Part shown: piece by piece, positions 22,961 through 33,487 of the stretch
Position numbering within the stretch: the stretch's first letter is position 1
How the letters are laid out: the number at the start of each line of letters is the position of its first letter
Source: Apoderus coryli
Taxonomy: Eukaryota > Arthropoda > Insecta > Coleoptera > Attelabidae
DNA length: 64,000 nt
Assembly: GCA_911728435.2 (NCBI GenBank)
Contig: OU452207.1
Span: 12,070,182-12,134,181 of the forward strand
Direction of reading: 5' to 3'
Program-made: the position numbers and the translations under genes
The notes under the pieces: model-generated
The model's input: only the letters and a program-made list of their open reading frames with translations
What the model was told of the DNA's origin: nothing
Databases searched by the model: none

Positions 22961-24042
22961 TACCTAATTGATTAGTATAAAATATTTTATATTATGCTGC
23001 TTCTATGATAAAAATACTTACATTTGATCTGGTAATGCTTAATTTATGTATACGTATTAGGTATTAATAGAATATAGTTATCGTACAATTACTAATGTTA
23101 GAATGATTTTAAGCAAATGTTTCTATTTTAATACACATTTTTTAATTAATTAGGTATAATTTATTTTTTATTTTCAAAATGACACTTGTCATAATTGTCA
23201 CTGCAATAATAGTTGATCTATATTGTTGTTGCTTTGTTGTCAGATTTATTTTGACCTAGTATATAAAATATGTAATAATATTTATCGGGAAGAATATTTT
23301 CGTGAAAGTGAATTGAAAGTAAAGTTTTTGTGAAAGAAATTTGAAAATAAAGCTTGGATAATTTAAGTTTGGGGTTAAATAGGTATTTGAACTTGTTTTG
23401 AGTGTACAAATTGAATTCGTATTGATTGCGCTATAGCGGAAATAATTAGTAGTTTGATTTTTTCAAATAAAGTGTGGCAACGGCGCTTTTCGTAATTTCT
23501 CTTAGTTGTTGTCAAATTTTGAATAAATTGAATTGAATGAAATATAATTAATATGGATTTTTTTCGACAAAGAAATTATTCTAGCAAAAATAAAATAAAA
23601 TTGGGGAAATTGAGTTTATGTTTAAATTAGCATATTCATGTGTTTCGGTTGTAAACAGATTTCGGATTAATTACGCTATTGCAGAAATAATAAGTACGAG
23701 GTGTAGGATAGAGATAATTTGAAAGACATTCTGGCAGCAAAGCATTGTAAGTTGGTATGTTGTGTAAGCGAGTAGATTCCATAAGAATAACACACAAATC
23801 TGTTTTCTTTTCTATTGACTTTACTTTAATGAAAAATGTGACGATTTGGAAACTATTTTAAAAATGGTTCGCTTCAAAGGAGCCTCACCAAAAGTAGCCT
23901 ACCGCACATTCTCAATATTTAACTGTATGTTAAAACACATGACATATTTTACAGTTGTTTTTCTTCGGAGGAGATACGTACGAACTTTTACTCGTTTTCG
24001 TTGAAGATTAGAGTGAATAAGGGCTTACACAATTTATATTTC

Positions 24043-24305
24043 TTGATTTGGTTTGTCGCCTCTTTTTGGTAGAAATTTTCTCAGTAATTTTGGGATAAGG
24101 TCTTAGTTTTTCAATAGATGTTGACGGACCCGCTAACCTTGACGAAGCATTTGTATTGGTTATTTCTCTGATGGGCTGATTGATTATTAAAGCTTCTCGT
24201 TGGTTTTCACAGGGAATATCTTTGTTTTCTTGTTCAATATTTGTCACTGAAGTTGGTGCGAAATCCTCATCGGAAAAGCAAGTTGATTGATAGGCCAAAT
24301 CCCCG
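24043..24305 (-). pseudogene. Pogo-like transposase C-terminal fragment
   Basis: The minus strand gives GIWPINQLAF then, after a one-base shift, SDEDFAPTSVTNIEQEN, REITNTNASSRLAGPSTSIE and LRPYPKITEKISTKKRRQTK. G-I-W/Y-P-x-N ... DEDFxPxxVT and the AGPSTS...RPxPK...RKK block are the standard end of insect pogo-like DDE_1 transposases. It abuts the end of the large repeat copy 1. Nothing else of this transposase is seen; bases 24306-24430 hold no feature. Confidence 0.7.
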
Positions 24306-24430
24306 TTTTATGGAAAGAATTCCTTATGTTTATCTCTGTAAACGCCCTCTTATAAGCGAGTTTTGAAAGTTCTCCAATATTTTGTATACAAATAATTTTT
24401 CTTGAATATTGTATTTTATTTGTTATATAT

Positions 24431-27400
24431 GGGTCGTTTTCAATAACCTTTAACTATTGATGTGTACCGTTTCCAAAAAAAAAAATATATCTCACTTTTT
24501 TAGAGATTCAGTGTTTGGAATTTTAATTAGAGCTTTAAAATCAAAAATGTTTAGGTTTGTACTTTTTATGCTGCATTTTTCATGAACGAGTCTAAAATTT
24601 TAACATTACCGTCACGACATTATAAAATGAATTAAACGTCAACAATAACGGAAATATTATTGATTTTAAGGGCTTGGGTGGAGGGCAGCCTTTACTTTTA
24701 CTTTTTATATACTATTACATCTTATAAAAACATCATATTCGAACAAAAAATATTGAAGTAGAATGAAATTTAAAAAAAATATTTAAAACGTGCAATAAAT
24801 ATAGGATAATTATAAAAATCAGAATAAGTGATTACAAAACTTTACTTTACATTATGAAAAGAGCTTTTGTGAATAGTTTGCAAATGTAAAATGAGTCTCA
24901 TTTTGTATATGTTTTTTTTTCTTTGGTAAAAATGTAGCGTGACGGCAATGTCATTAATACACTGCAAAACTAAAATAATAATAACAATTAGATAGAAAAT
25001 AATTCATAAAACATAACTACTGAAGTGATTCCATTAGAGAGTTAACTGAATCTGTATTTTCAAACTTGAAGACGTGAGGACAACTTGATGAAGCTTGTAA
25101 AGGGCAAAGTAGACATCTGCTTTTTGTGGCCAGACAAAATTGATTTTTGATCTAGTCATGAATGTTATTTCAAGATTGTTACTGTCAGCCTGCACCACCT
25201 GCCCTGGAAACCATTCATCATCAAAAACGACTGCCACCCAATCACCTTTTTCATATTTAACACTGGGGTTTGTTTCTGCAATTTCTTTACCGGATGTCTC
25301 ACTATCACCTAAGATATTTGTTAAGAAGATTTTAAGAGAATAACTACTTATCGAACAACTGAAATTAAAAGAGTGCTTAAAAAGGATACACTTTTTGAAT
25401 ATACCAGATTGGAGCTGATATTGACTCGGAATAATCGTATTATGTGGACAAGACTTGCAATTCCTACACTCAAACAAGACAGTTCTCGTATATTCAGGGT
25501 ATCTTTGTCAGAACTGATCCAGGTAAGTTGATGCAATTTCATAGTGTTAGGCAATGGTTGTATTTTTTTATCTGGTAACAACTCCTGGACTTCTAGAATT
25601 CCTGCATTAGAGATTTGGAAAATGTTTGTCCTCTGAAGTTTTCTCTTCACTATGTCGAGAAATTGCTCAATAGACTATACGTCATTTCCCTGGGCGACAC
25701 TCTGGTCGGCTGTTCTTTTAACAAGCCCTCCAACCCCATCAGCGACACTTTTTCCATGACCACATTCAGAGAAATTCCAAGATGCATTTTTGAACATATT
25801 TGTTCACAAAAATGTGCAAATAAATAAAACTTATTTTTGTTACGGTATTGAGTCGTGGGTCCTCGCTCATAACATGTATTATTTTCACATGTGTGTGATG
25901 ACTTTTGATTTTCGAAAAAACCGACAACATATGTGCCCATATCACACATGGATCACGTCGAAGAGAGGAAGAAATGCTGCAAAACGTTTGACATTTAGTG
26001 ACCTCATTTTCTTTATAATAGTAGGCTCCAGTATGAAGAGATAACTGGACCTTTGAAGCTCCAAAATGTACACTTTGAACTTCATCAGTATATTTAAAAT
26101 TGTAGTTTTCTGAGAAGTCTATTATCAGGCAAATTTCGTCCTCTGCCATTTCAGTTTTAAGTGTTTTCATAAAGAGACTTTGGTGGTAAATGCGATAAGA
26201 ATGTTGTAAAATTTTTGGCGTTTCGATATTGAAAATATTCAATAATTCTTCAGCAGTCGCATTTAGCCTTATTTTTTTGTCACTTTGACAGTTTTTAGGT
26301 TATCCTTAATGAACCTGCTCTCTAGCGTAATGCGCCATTGATAATAGTGTAATACACTGGTGCGTTCAACTCTTTGAAAACTGGCTGTGACAGTTTTTAC
26401 TTTACAAATTTGGCACTCTCTGTACATACAACTCTAAGACGTATTATCACAGCAAACCAATTCAGATAGGCTCTGGAGAGAATTAGTGTTGATAACTAAA
26501 TATTGTCTTAATGTTTGAATGAGGAAATTAAAATTTGCATGTTTTACACCTCTGTGATAATTTCGGAGAGACTACCCAAAATGGTTTCAATCTACTAAAT
26601 GTAGTATAAGAAATTTTCACATCATTATCATTTTGAAATTTCCTATAGAGGTTATAAAGAGTATCAGTAAGTAATCTCTTTTGTTTGGTAATTCCATTCT
26701 TGGTAAGTGTTTCATTTTTTCCTGGAGCCCCAACGGAGTTGAAATCATTGCAGATAAAACTCTGTACCTGATTATTTAATAGCACTGTGAGAGATTTTCT
26801 TTTGATTTTGTTTAAGTTTATTTGCTTGCTGTTGGACAAACATTTTCTTTGGTTGTATATAGATGCTAAACTTTTGGTAGCGTGCATTAACTTGTATTTT
26901 TTAATTAATTCCCCAGAAACGCAGGAAGATAAAACTTCTTTCTGTTGTAAAGTGGTGCAAGTATTTTTATTCAACTCGATTTGCCTGGTTAAAACTTCTC
27001 CAATGAGTAATTTCTTCTTAATTTCTTTTGTATCGCCTCTCTTAATAACGTCCTCAACTGTTTTAGTGGAAGTTGCCTTATTTTTCAAGTGAAAGTATTT
27101 ACTTTTCCATTTTGCAGAAATCTTTTCTTAGCGTTCCCGCAACTGCCTTTCTTTTAAAAGCAAATTTGTAGTTTTTGAACGTGTACTTAAAACTTTTTTT
27201 CTCCCTAACTTAATTTTGATACTAACTGATGGTTGTCTAGTTTCTTCAGTATCGTTCTTCAATTTCTTTTTTGCTTGGTAAGTATGACTATTTTTTCTCC
27301 ACATCTTTCTGTGTTTCCTTTGTTCTCTCTGTGATCGGTCAGCAATCAGCCTCCAATTTTCTTTTCTGATACCGGTCCCGTTCCTTCTCTTTTTCCCTTT

Positions 27401-28646
27401 CTTAGATTATGGCATCTGCTTTAATCCGTTCTCTTTGTCTTCTTTTTCTTTCCCTAGCCATCTATCTTTTTCTATCTTCTTCCACACTTGATTTTTTTTT
27501 ATTAGTTTTCTTCTTCTTTCGGTGTGATTGAAGTGGAACTGCTTGTGTAACTTTTGTTACTTCTATAGGAGCTTGAATGTTAGCATTTTCGAGTGATTTT
27601 GATTGTACAGAACCAATTGTTTGGAATACAGATCGTTGCTTTTTCTTAGTTTAATTTTTAATGCCTTGTTTTCTTCTCGACGTTTTAGTGCTTCTTCTCT
27701 CATAATTGTTAATTTATTTTTAAGAAAACTTATCTCCTCATTTGTCGTTTGGATTTTTTCTGGAGTTAAAACTACTGTCACTTCTTGATTTGAGGTACGG
27801 AATGGACAAACAAAGCGAAGTACTTGAGTCCATCATGAAACTATTAAAAAAATACAGAGGATCTTAAAATATCGCACTAAAACATAACCGTCCCGTGCAT
27901 AACATTACCGTCACGCTTTGGCTGTTACGCAAACGTGACGGAAATGTTTAATCATCAGCAAAAAACCCCTAAAATATTTTTAAAATTGATAGGAATATTT
28001 GAGGTTAGAAAATTTTGGTTGTTGGTAAGGTTTATATAATTGACAAAACATAATAATGATAAGTGCCATTATCAGTAAATGGACTTAAGGGAAGGTAATG
28101 TTGGGAGAAAAAATATTTGACACAAAACTTACCTTTATTTAAAAAAAAAACACAAGAATTGGGTAAACTTTTTGCTGTGTTCACATTCACCGGACTTACT
28201 TGTCTAGCGAGAACTCTAAAACTAGGCAAGCGAGGCAACGTGCGCGATCTATCGGTGGAAGTGACGGTGATGTTAACATTATTGAGTACATTTAATAATA
28301 ATTTTTAAAAATAAATACAACGCTATTGTGTGGCGCTTTAGAATATGTATTGACAAGAACAAATGTTGAAGGAATGTAAAACAATATTTGGCTTTTTATA
28401 AATAATGTGAAATTTTATAAAAATATAAACTGAAAGTTGAGAAGTTCAAAAAGTTTAGCGGGACGGTAATGTTAAAATGAGACATGAAAAAATAAAAACT
28501 GAAATACCGATTTCCATGTATGTTTTTATGTTAGTTGGTACAGAAAAATGTGTTCCAGCTGAAAAAAAAGGTACGCCTTGATATCCTTTTGAATAAAAAT
28601 TTGGTTGCGCGGTATAGGTAAAGTTAAAGTTATTGAAAACGACCCA
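24431..28646 (-). mobile_element. Unclassified DNA transposon (family T2) with clear TIRs
   Basis: The terminal inverted repeats are GGGTCGTTTTCAATAAC at 24431 and its complement ending at 28646, continuing imperfectly as CTTTAACT. Both ends are flanked by ATAT (24427-24430, 28647-28650), which may be a 4-bp target duplication but lies in an AT run. The motif GTGACGGTAATGTTAA or its complement recurs inside both ends (about 24603, 24940, 27905, 27935, 28258, 28458), as expected of transposase-binding subterminal repeats. The transposase is on the minus strand in the middle. I do not recognise the superfamily with certainty. Confidence 0.82.
25050..27790 (-). pseudogene. T2-family transposase, multiply broken
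   Basis: Order on the minus strand: a coiled-coil stretch (NEEISFLKNKLTIMREEALK, 27781-27563); a very Lys/Arg/Glu-rich segment with QREQRKHRKMWRKN (to about 27100); NKATSTKTVEDVIKRG through TTFSRLKPFWVVSPK and QRCKTCKF (27088-26528); a core with CLIIDFSENY (probable first catalytic Asp), VQSVHFGASKVQLSLHTGAY, DPCVIWAHM and, after a frameshift, GPTTQYRNKNKFYLFAHF (26242-25650), where the residue before GPTTQYR region should be the second acid; and a tail KYEKGDWVAVVFDDEWFPGQ (25260-25150), a small tudor/chromo-like fold. This architecture is widespread in arthropod and cnidarian genomes as uncharacterised proteins. The expected catalytic Glu region near 25760 (NVVMEKVSLMGLEGLL) has decayed. 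More than five frame breaks. Confidence 0.7.
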
Positions 28647-28980
28647 TATATATACGTTCCAACTAACTCACTGGTGACATTTTCAACGCTATTTTCTCCA
28701 GAATTATGGGGGCAAATATCAAAAGTGACCTATCGCAGATAAAAAATGCTTTAAAATGATGTATCACTGGACCCCTACTGATATAGGAAAATTTAGCGGT
28801 TGTGTCCACCCCTATCACAGGGCTTAAGCGATTTCAACCAAAATCTAATGGCTTCATCAAACTCATATACCAAATCTAACGACGTAATCCATTATAAAGA
28901 GGAGCGGTGGATATAGAAATATTAAACCGACGTCTGCTCCACAAGTAAACCATATATATATTGTTCAATATCGACAGTTA

Positions 28981-29021
28981 GTCATACATGTTTCGAGGGT
29001 CATATCCTCATCATCAGTGAC
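28981..29021 (-). ncRNA. Hammerhead ribozyme, intact core
   Basis: On the minus strand: GTCA, then the core CTGATGA, one U, stem II GAGG with CCTC around a 7-base loop, GAAAC, loop AT, GT, A at the cleavage position, then TGAC. Stem I (GTCA with TGAC) is perfect Watson-Crick pairing and differs from the GCCA/TGGC stem of the copy at 59381, so the pairing is supported by compensatory change. Stem III is the two-base-pair form known from Penelope-like elements, which is expected to be most active as a dimer. Confidence 0.82.
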
Positions 29022-29492
29022 ATTATAAAATCCGTTAAGACATTGTAGAACACATATGTTCTGAAAATAATTGATTATAAGAAAGGCTTGTTAATTATAG
29101 TCTGTAACGAGTCTTGTGAAAAAATATTTAAAGTTTATACATAAAAAATTGACTAGAAATAAACATTAAATTATGGGCTTCATTGAGCCAAACAATTTGA
29201 TTTTCTTCTTGTTAATCATTCTAATGGAATGGAAAACTTTAAATTTCTGGAAAATGTGATCAACCTAACAAACTCGTGGTTATGTTGTGATGAATTTAAG
29301 GTTATGAACATGGTATCAAAATCAGCATTTACAAATAGGTTATAATCCTAGATAATACAGTTACAGTTACTATCTTTAAATATGTTTTCACAAGTGGTAA
29401 GACTCTTTACAGACTATAATTAACAAGCCTTTCTTATAATAAATTATTTTCAGAACATATGTGTTCTACAATGTCTTAACGGATTTTATAAT

Positions 29493-29531
29493 GTCACTGA
29501 TGATGAGGATATGACCCTCGAACTATGACTG
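29493..29531 (+). ncRNA. Degenerate hammerhead copy in the opposite arm
   Basis: The right arm has GTCA, CTGATGA, stem II GAGG/CCTC, but the following core is GAAC instead of GAAAC and two or three bases of stem III are lost (CTCGAACTATGACTGAC). Loss of the conserved adenosines should abolish cleavage. Its partner arm at 28981-29021 is intact. Confidence 0.7.
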
Positions 29532-29554
29532 ACTTTCGATATTGAACAATATAT

Positions 29555-32500
29555 CGATGGCTTAGGCGCAATACGTCGTATCCCCTTAATAGTAAATTTT
29601 ACAGGAGACACAAAATACTTCACAGTTACAATATTTAAGGCATGTTTGATATTTTCTTCGGTCAATTATAACCATACTATAATCAGAAAAAGTATTTTAA
29701 GTGCATTTTTATATTATCAGCACTATTTCAAAAATTATGTGTGATACGTCCTATTGCGTTTTCCTGTTTTGTGGGTTACGCCGTATTTATATTTTATTTA
29801 TTATACGGTTAGCATAAGAAATCCAAATGTGTGGGTTACGTCTAATTGTATGAACCAGATAAATCTGAAATTAAACATTTTTTTTTTATAAAAGTATCAA
29901 AAATATTTATTTTAAACAACTTATTTCTTTGGAACACTGAAATTAAGTTAGGTACATGTGTTTCTTAAAACTAAAGGCAGAACATAAGTGAACACAGATT
30001 TTTCTAGTACGTTTAAACAAAAAGATTTAATTATTGTTCTTTGTTTTCTTTTTTTCTTTAAGGCTAGTTTTTGACTTGACCGTTCTCTTCTTGACTGACG
30101 TTTTTTCGATTCCCGTTATAGGTTTTGGGTTTGTAGCTTTCTTCTTTGTATCAGTTTCATTGTTTACTATTTCTTGTTTATTTTCCAATTCGTCATATAG
30201 TTCTGTGTTTGGCTTAGCCTTTTTATTTCCTTGATTCATATCTTCCGAATCATACGGTAAGTTTAAGTAAAAATCCTTCACTTCTTTAGACAATACTGAA
30301 GTAAGTTCTTGTAAGTCCTTAAATTTTTTCTTTGTAATTTTAATTCGGTTGTCGTATAATCGGCGACGAGGCTGGTTACTTAAATTAATTGTAAAATATT
30401 TTTCCATTCGGACAATACTTAAAAGTTTTTACATCAACTACTTTAGCGTCATTTACGTTTCGTCCAGGTCGTATGGATTGGTATGTATAAAGATTTTTAT
30501 CATCATATTTCATAAAAAAATCATGTGAGACATAATGGACATCCAAAGGAAAAGGCTTATGCCTCGCTTCTTTTATTGCTAAAGAGTACTGGCTAGGCAA
30601 ATGAATTTCTCTGTTCTTTAGCTTTCGTTCGATTAGTGCATGAGTAGAGTCACACTCCATTTGAGTGTGACCCTTTTCCAAGTATTTCTGAAATACCGTT
30701 ATACCAGTTTGCACTGAAAAGGACAACAACGCATTTGACAATATCACATTCTTATTTTGATACCCGCAATTATCGGAATAAATGTTTATTGATCTTGGCT
30801 CTTCCAGACAATGCTTTCTCAGATAGTCCATTGTACAACTTGTGAACACTGATGATACTAGCTCTCCTTCACTCTCACTCCAGCAGTAATTATCAGATTT
30901 ATGTGTCTCAACATTATATATCGTAAAGTTATGAAACTGAAGCTTGCTTTTAAAGTATAATTTACTAGCAAACAATTTAGGGCATAATTGAACAGCTTGC
31001 ACGTCCATCGTCAGGGTATAACATTTTTTTTCTAATGCATCAGCCTTGTCCTTTTCTTTCTCTGCTCTCGCTCTATTTTTATCAATCACATGTTTCTTGT
31101 ATGACGCTTCTTCAACCTGTCCGACTTTATATGAACAACAAATATCGCATTGATCCTTTTTAGGTAGATGTATTCCTATATTATTTTCTTCTAGAATTTT
31201 ACTGAACGAAAATATTGATAACGGCTGTTCATTACTTTTAGTGCATTCCTCCTTGTAAACATTATAGATCTCGGTTTTATTACGAAAACGTTCTTCAAGG
31301 TAAAGTTTATTCGAATATTTTCGGCAATAATGCGATGGGAGTTGTGGAAAACGGTTAATGACTTCTCTTGCAAATTGAACTCTCTTAGCATCATCGGCTT
31401 GTTTTTTTGTTTTGTTTTTTTGATATTTCGGCAAAGGCATTCCATGCTGCATAGGTTCAATGAGCCAGTTTCTTATCATCCTTTCACCAATTCCAAGTGT
31501 AGACATAAACATCCGCTTGCAAACTGCCAATTTATTGGCATCAAGCTGCAAACTATAAAGAATAGTGCCTGTTCGCCTCGACGCACTATGAGCGTAGGAT
31601 CTTTTTTTCTCGGTATACTGAGCCAAACTTCTGACATACATTTTCTTTTGTTCCCACGTCAAAGTCCAAAATCTAGTGAATATTTCCTGCCTTTCAATTT
31701 CCGAAAATTGTTTACATTTATGATTACTGCTACACATACACGGAGTACCCACCTTGCGAGCAGGTCTTTTAATATCGTGTTTTATATCTCCTGTCTTGCT
31801 TCTAGTGTAGCCTATGTACTGTTCTCCACTCATTCTCAGTTTTTTATTTTTGTTTCTATCCCATTCATTTTGGTCTGCAATCTTCCTTCTTTTATCATTG
31901 CCACCACTTTTTTCCTTAGTGTAATTATCAAGCACGGTTTCATGGGCGTTGTCCACATTATCTGGTCCTAAACTTTCCATTAATTCGTGATTTGGAGGAA
32001 TTTCTTCTGCAGGTTCATTTATGAAGTTAGTAGACTTTTCTGATTCTAAACCATCAAATAATCCATTCTTTGGAGGAATTTCTGTTATGAGTTCGTTGTC
32101 GAAATGAATAGACTTTCCTGGCTCTAAAATTTCCAATAAATCACAATTTAGAGGATTTTCTTCTGTAATTTCGTCGTGGAAGTGAATAGACTCTCCTGGA
32201 TCAAAATTTACCAATTCGTCGCTTGGAGGAATTGCTTCAATAGCTGTAAGTTTTACTGGCGAAACCAGTGGAACGCTATTAACAAAAACCAAATCTTGAC
32301 TCTGAGAAAATTCCTTGAAACAATTAACTAATACTGGCTTCTGTGGTGTAAGGATTTCATGTTGCAAGATTCCCTTGTCAGAAATCACAAATTCGTATGA
32401 AGTGTGAGGTTGAAGCTCTGACATACGAACATCGGCCGCAGAATGAGATGAGCTATTGTTATTGGTGGCCAAAGCAGCTCTTAAAATACGAGAAGTTCGA

Positions 32501-33133
32501 GTGGACATCCTGTAACAAGCAAAAAATGAAGTAAACCGGTGAAAATCATATATTTATTTGAACATATAAACTAGCAGCCCTAAACACACTCACACTCCTA
32601 CACATATAATTACGCAGCTTCGTTATTTATAAATGAGGGATACGACGTATTACCTATTAGTGCAATACGTCGTAACCCACAAATTAAAAGTAAGGTTAGG
32701 TTATGGATTAGCATTTCCGTTCAAACAAATAAATCAATAAAAATAGATTAGAAAAGTATAATTCATGATATTTTGATGTATATATGATGAAAATATACTC
32801 TTACCTGCTATATATAACACAAAAAATTTTTAAAATATATATAACTACACTTTTCCGGCGCTTTTTGTAGAGCACTAACAACAGGTCAACGAGTTGGTAG
32901 GGTTACGACACATTGCACTGTAATCTTTTTTGGTGGCTTCCGACCTATTGCGCTTCACTTTTACATCTGCTGGGGATACGATGTTTTGAAATAATCAAAT
33001 AGGAATGTTTTTTTATTATGACGAGGCTTACGATATATTCTAGAGACATGGTTTAATCTGTTAGAATCAAATGGCGCCAAAAACGTAAAAACACATTTTC
33101 TGTGGGTTACGACCTATTGCGCCTAAGCCGTCG
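29555..33133 (-). mobile_element. Near-intact DNA transposon of family T1
   Basis: The ends are inverted repeats CGATGGCTTAGGCGCAATAC (29555) and CGACGGCTTAGGCGCAATAG (complement, ending 33133), continuing as GTCGTA.CCC. The element sits inside the right arm of the inverted repeat at an AT microsatellite, so the pre-insertion sequence is known from the left arm. It leaves two or four duplicated bases (AT or ATAT), which cannot be decided because the AT copy number may vary. Internal copies of CGCAATACGTCGTAACCCA-like words occur near both ends (29745-29790, 32640-32680, 32900-32960, 33105). The length is about 3.58 kb with a single transposase gene. It might belong to Sola (4-bp duplications), but I cannot confirm this. 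Confidence 0.85.
30027..32508 (-). CDS. T1-family transposase (unclassified), one frameshift
   Basis: The main ORF is 707 codons starting at 32508. Residues 1-210 are acidic and carry a repeated EIPPxxELxxxLxPxxSIHF unit. Then comes a basic segment; a Cys-rich site (CMCSSNHKCKQF) followed by SEIERQEIFTRFWTLTWEQK; a helical region with LGIGERMIRNWL (DNA-binding-like); FPQLPSHYCRKYSNKLYLEE; a second Cys site (DQCDICCSYKVG); and candidate catalytic residues in TLTMDVQAVQLCP, NIYSDNCGYQNKN and GHTQMECDSTHALIE. The ORF stops at 30385 after CPNGKIFYN. The minus-strand ORF 30407-30027 (KKFKDLQELTSVLSKEVKDF, Lys-rich end) continues the family pattern in another frame, so a single frameshift near 30395 separates the last ~120 residues. 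The fragment at 3250-3790 confirms that order. Superfamily name uncertain. Confidence 0.75.
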
Positions 33134-33179
33134 ATATATGGTTTACTTGTGGAGCAGACGTCGCGTCGGTTTATTATTT

Positions 33180-33487
33180 CATATACCAAAATTTATCTCA
33201 ATTGGTTAAATCGTTTAGGCGCAATCATGGAAGAATACATACATACACACAGACAGACTTCCATCTGGAAATGGTCTTAATCGTCTCAGGGAACTTCAAG
33301 TTATATCCGTCTTTATCTCAATTTTTTTTGCGTTCACAATAATTTCTCTGTGCGGGAAAGTAAAACTAAACAACCTTATAACAAATTCTAAAAAAAAATA
33401 AATGAACAAATGCAAGGTATTTATTCAAAAATAAAAATTTATTCAGTAAAAAGTTTCACAGCTTCCATAATAGGGTATTTTAAACAT
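33180..33487. other. No supported gene; retroelement-like tail motif
   Basis: Right after the inverted-repeat element, the stretch 33178-33260 (AATTGGTTAAATCGTTTAGG then ACATACATACACACAGACAG) resembles the 3' tail shared by many insect retroposons. A related phrase is present on the far left side (28825-28870, CTTAAGCGATTTCAACCAAA), which suggests that the whole unit was inserted in, or is flanked by, such a sequence. Nothing coding was found. Confidence 0.4.

Larger units (their letters stand above)
18818..24042. repeat. Large non-coding dispersed repeat, copy 1 (interrupted by pogo C)
   Basis: This segment aligns by eye with 52405-59115 over its whole length in the same orientation, beginning at GAAATC.CTTTGGGATTTCCC and ending at ATTTATATTTCTTGA. 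Without the pogo insertion it is about 2.4 kb. Copy 2 has about 0.4-0.5 kb of additional sequence near 52600-53080. No ORF of convincing length is shared. The ends in copy 2 form a short inverted repeat (CAAGAAAT and ATTTCTTG), so it may be a non-autonomous DNA element, but no target duplication was found. It contains several CACCCTGTATA motifs and a GAAATAAACACTACTACTA stretch that resembles a LINE 3' tail. Confidence 0.8.
28923..29557. repeat. Long inverted repeat with opposed hammerhead motifs (Penelope terminal repeats)
   Basis: The left arm (28923-29133, minus orientation) and the right arm (29374-29557 continued at 33134-33178 beyond the T1 insertion) are near-identical reverse complements over about 210-230 bp. 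They share AGAACACATATGTTCT, GTCACTGATGATGAGGATAT and ACTTGTGGAGCAGACGTC. Spacer 29134-29373 is AT-rich without a gene. Each arm carries a hammerhead-like motif, so I interpret the unit as two Penelope-type terminal repeats in inverted orientation, with no coding region left between them. The arms still pair well, so a transcript would form a large hairpin. Confidence 0.82.

Noticed and set aside
31330..31971. Plus-strand 213-codon frame
   Set aside because: It is antisense to the T1 transposase ORF, which has clear motifs on the minus strand.
30027..32508. T1 protein as a novel host regulatory factor
   Set aside because: Terminal inverted repeats tightly bracket the gene and another decayed copy exists at 3250-3790, so a transposase is the simpler explanation.
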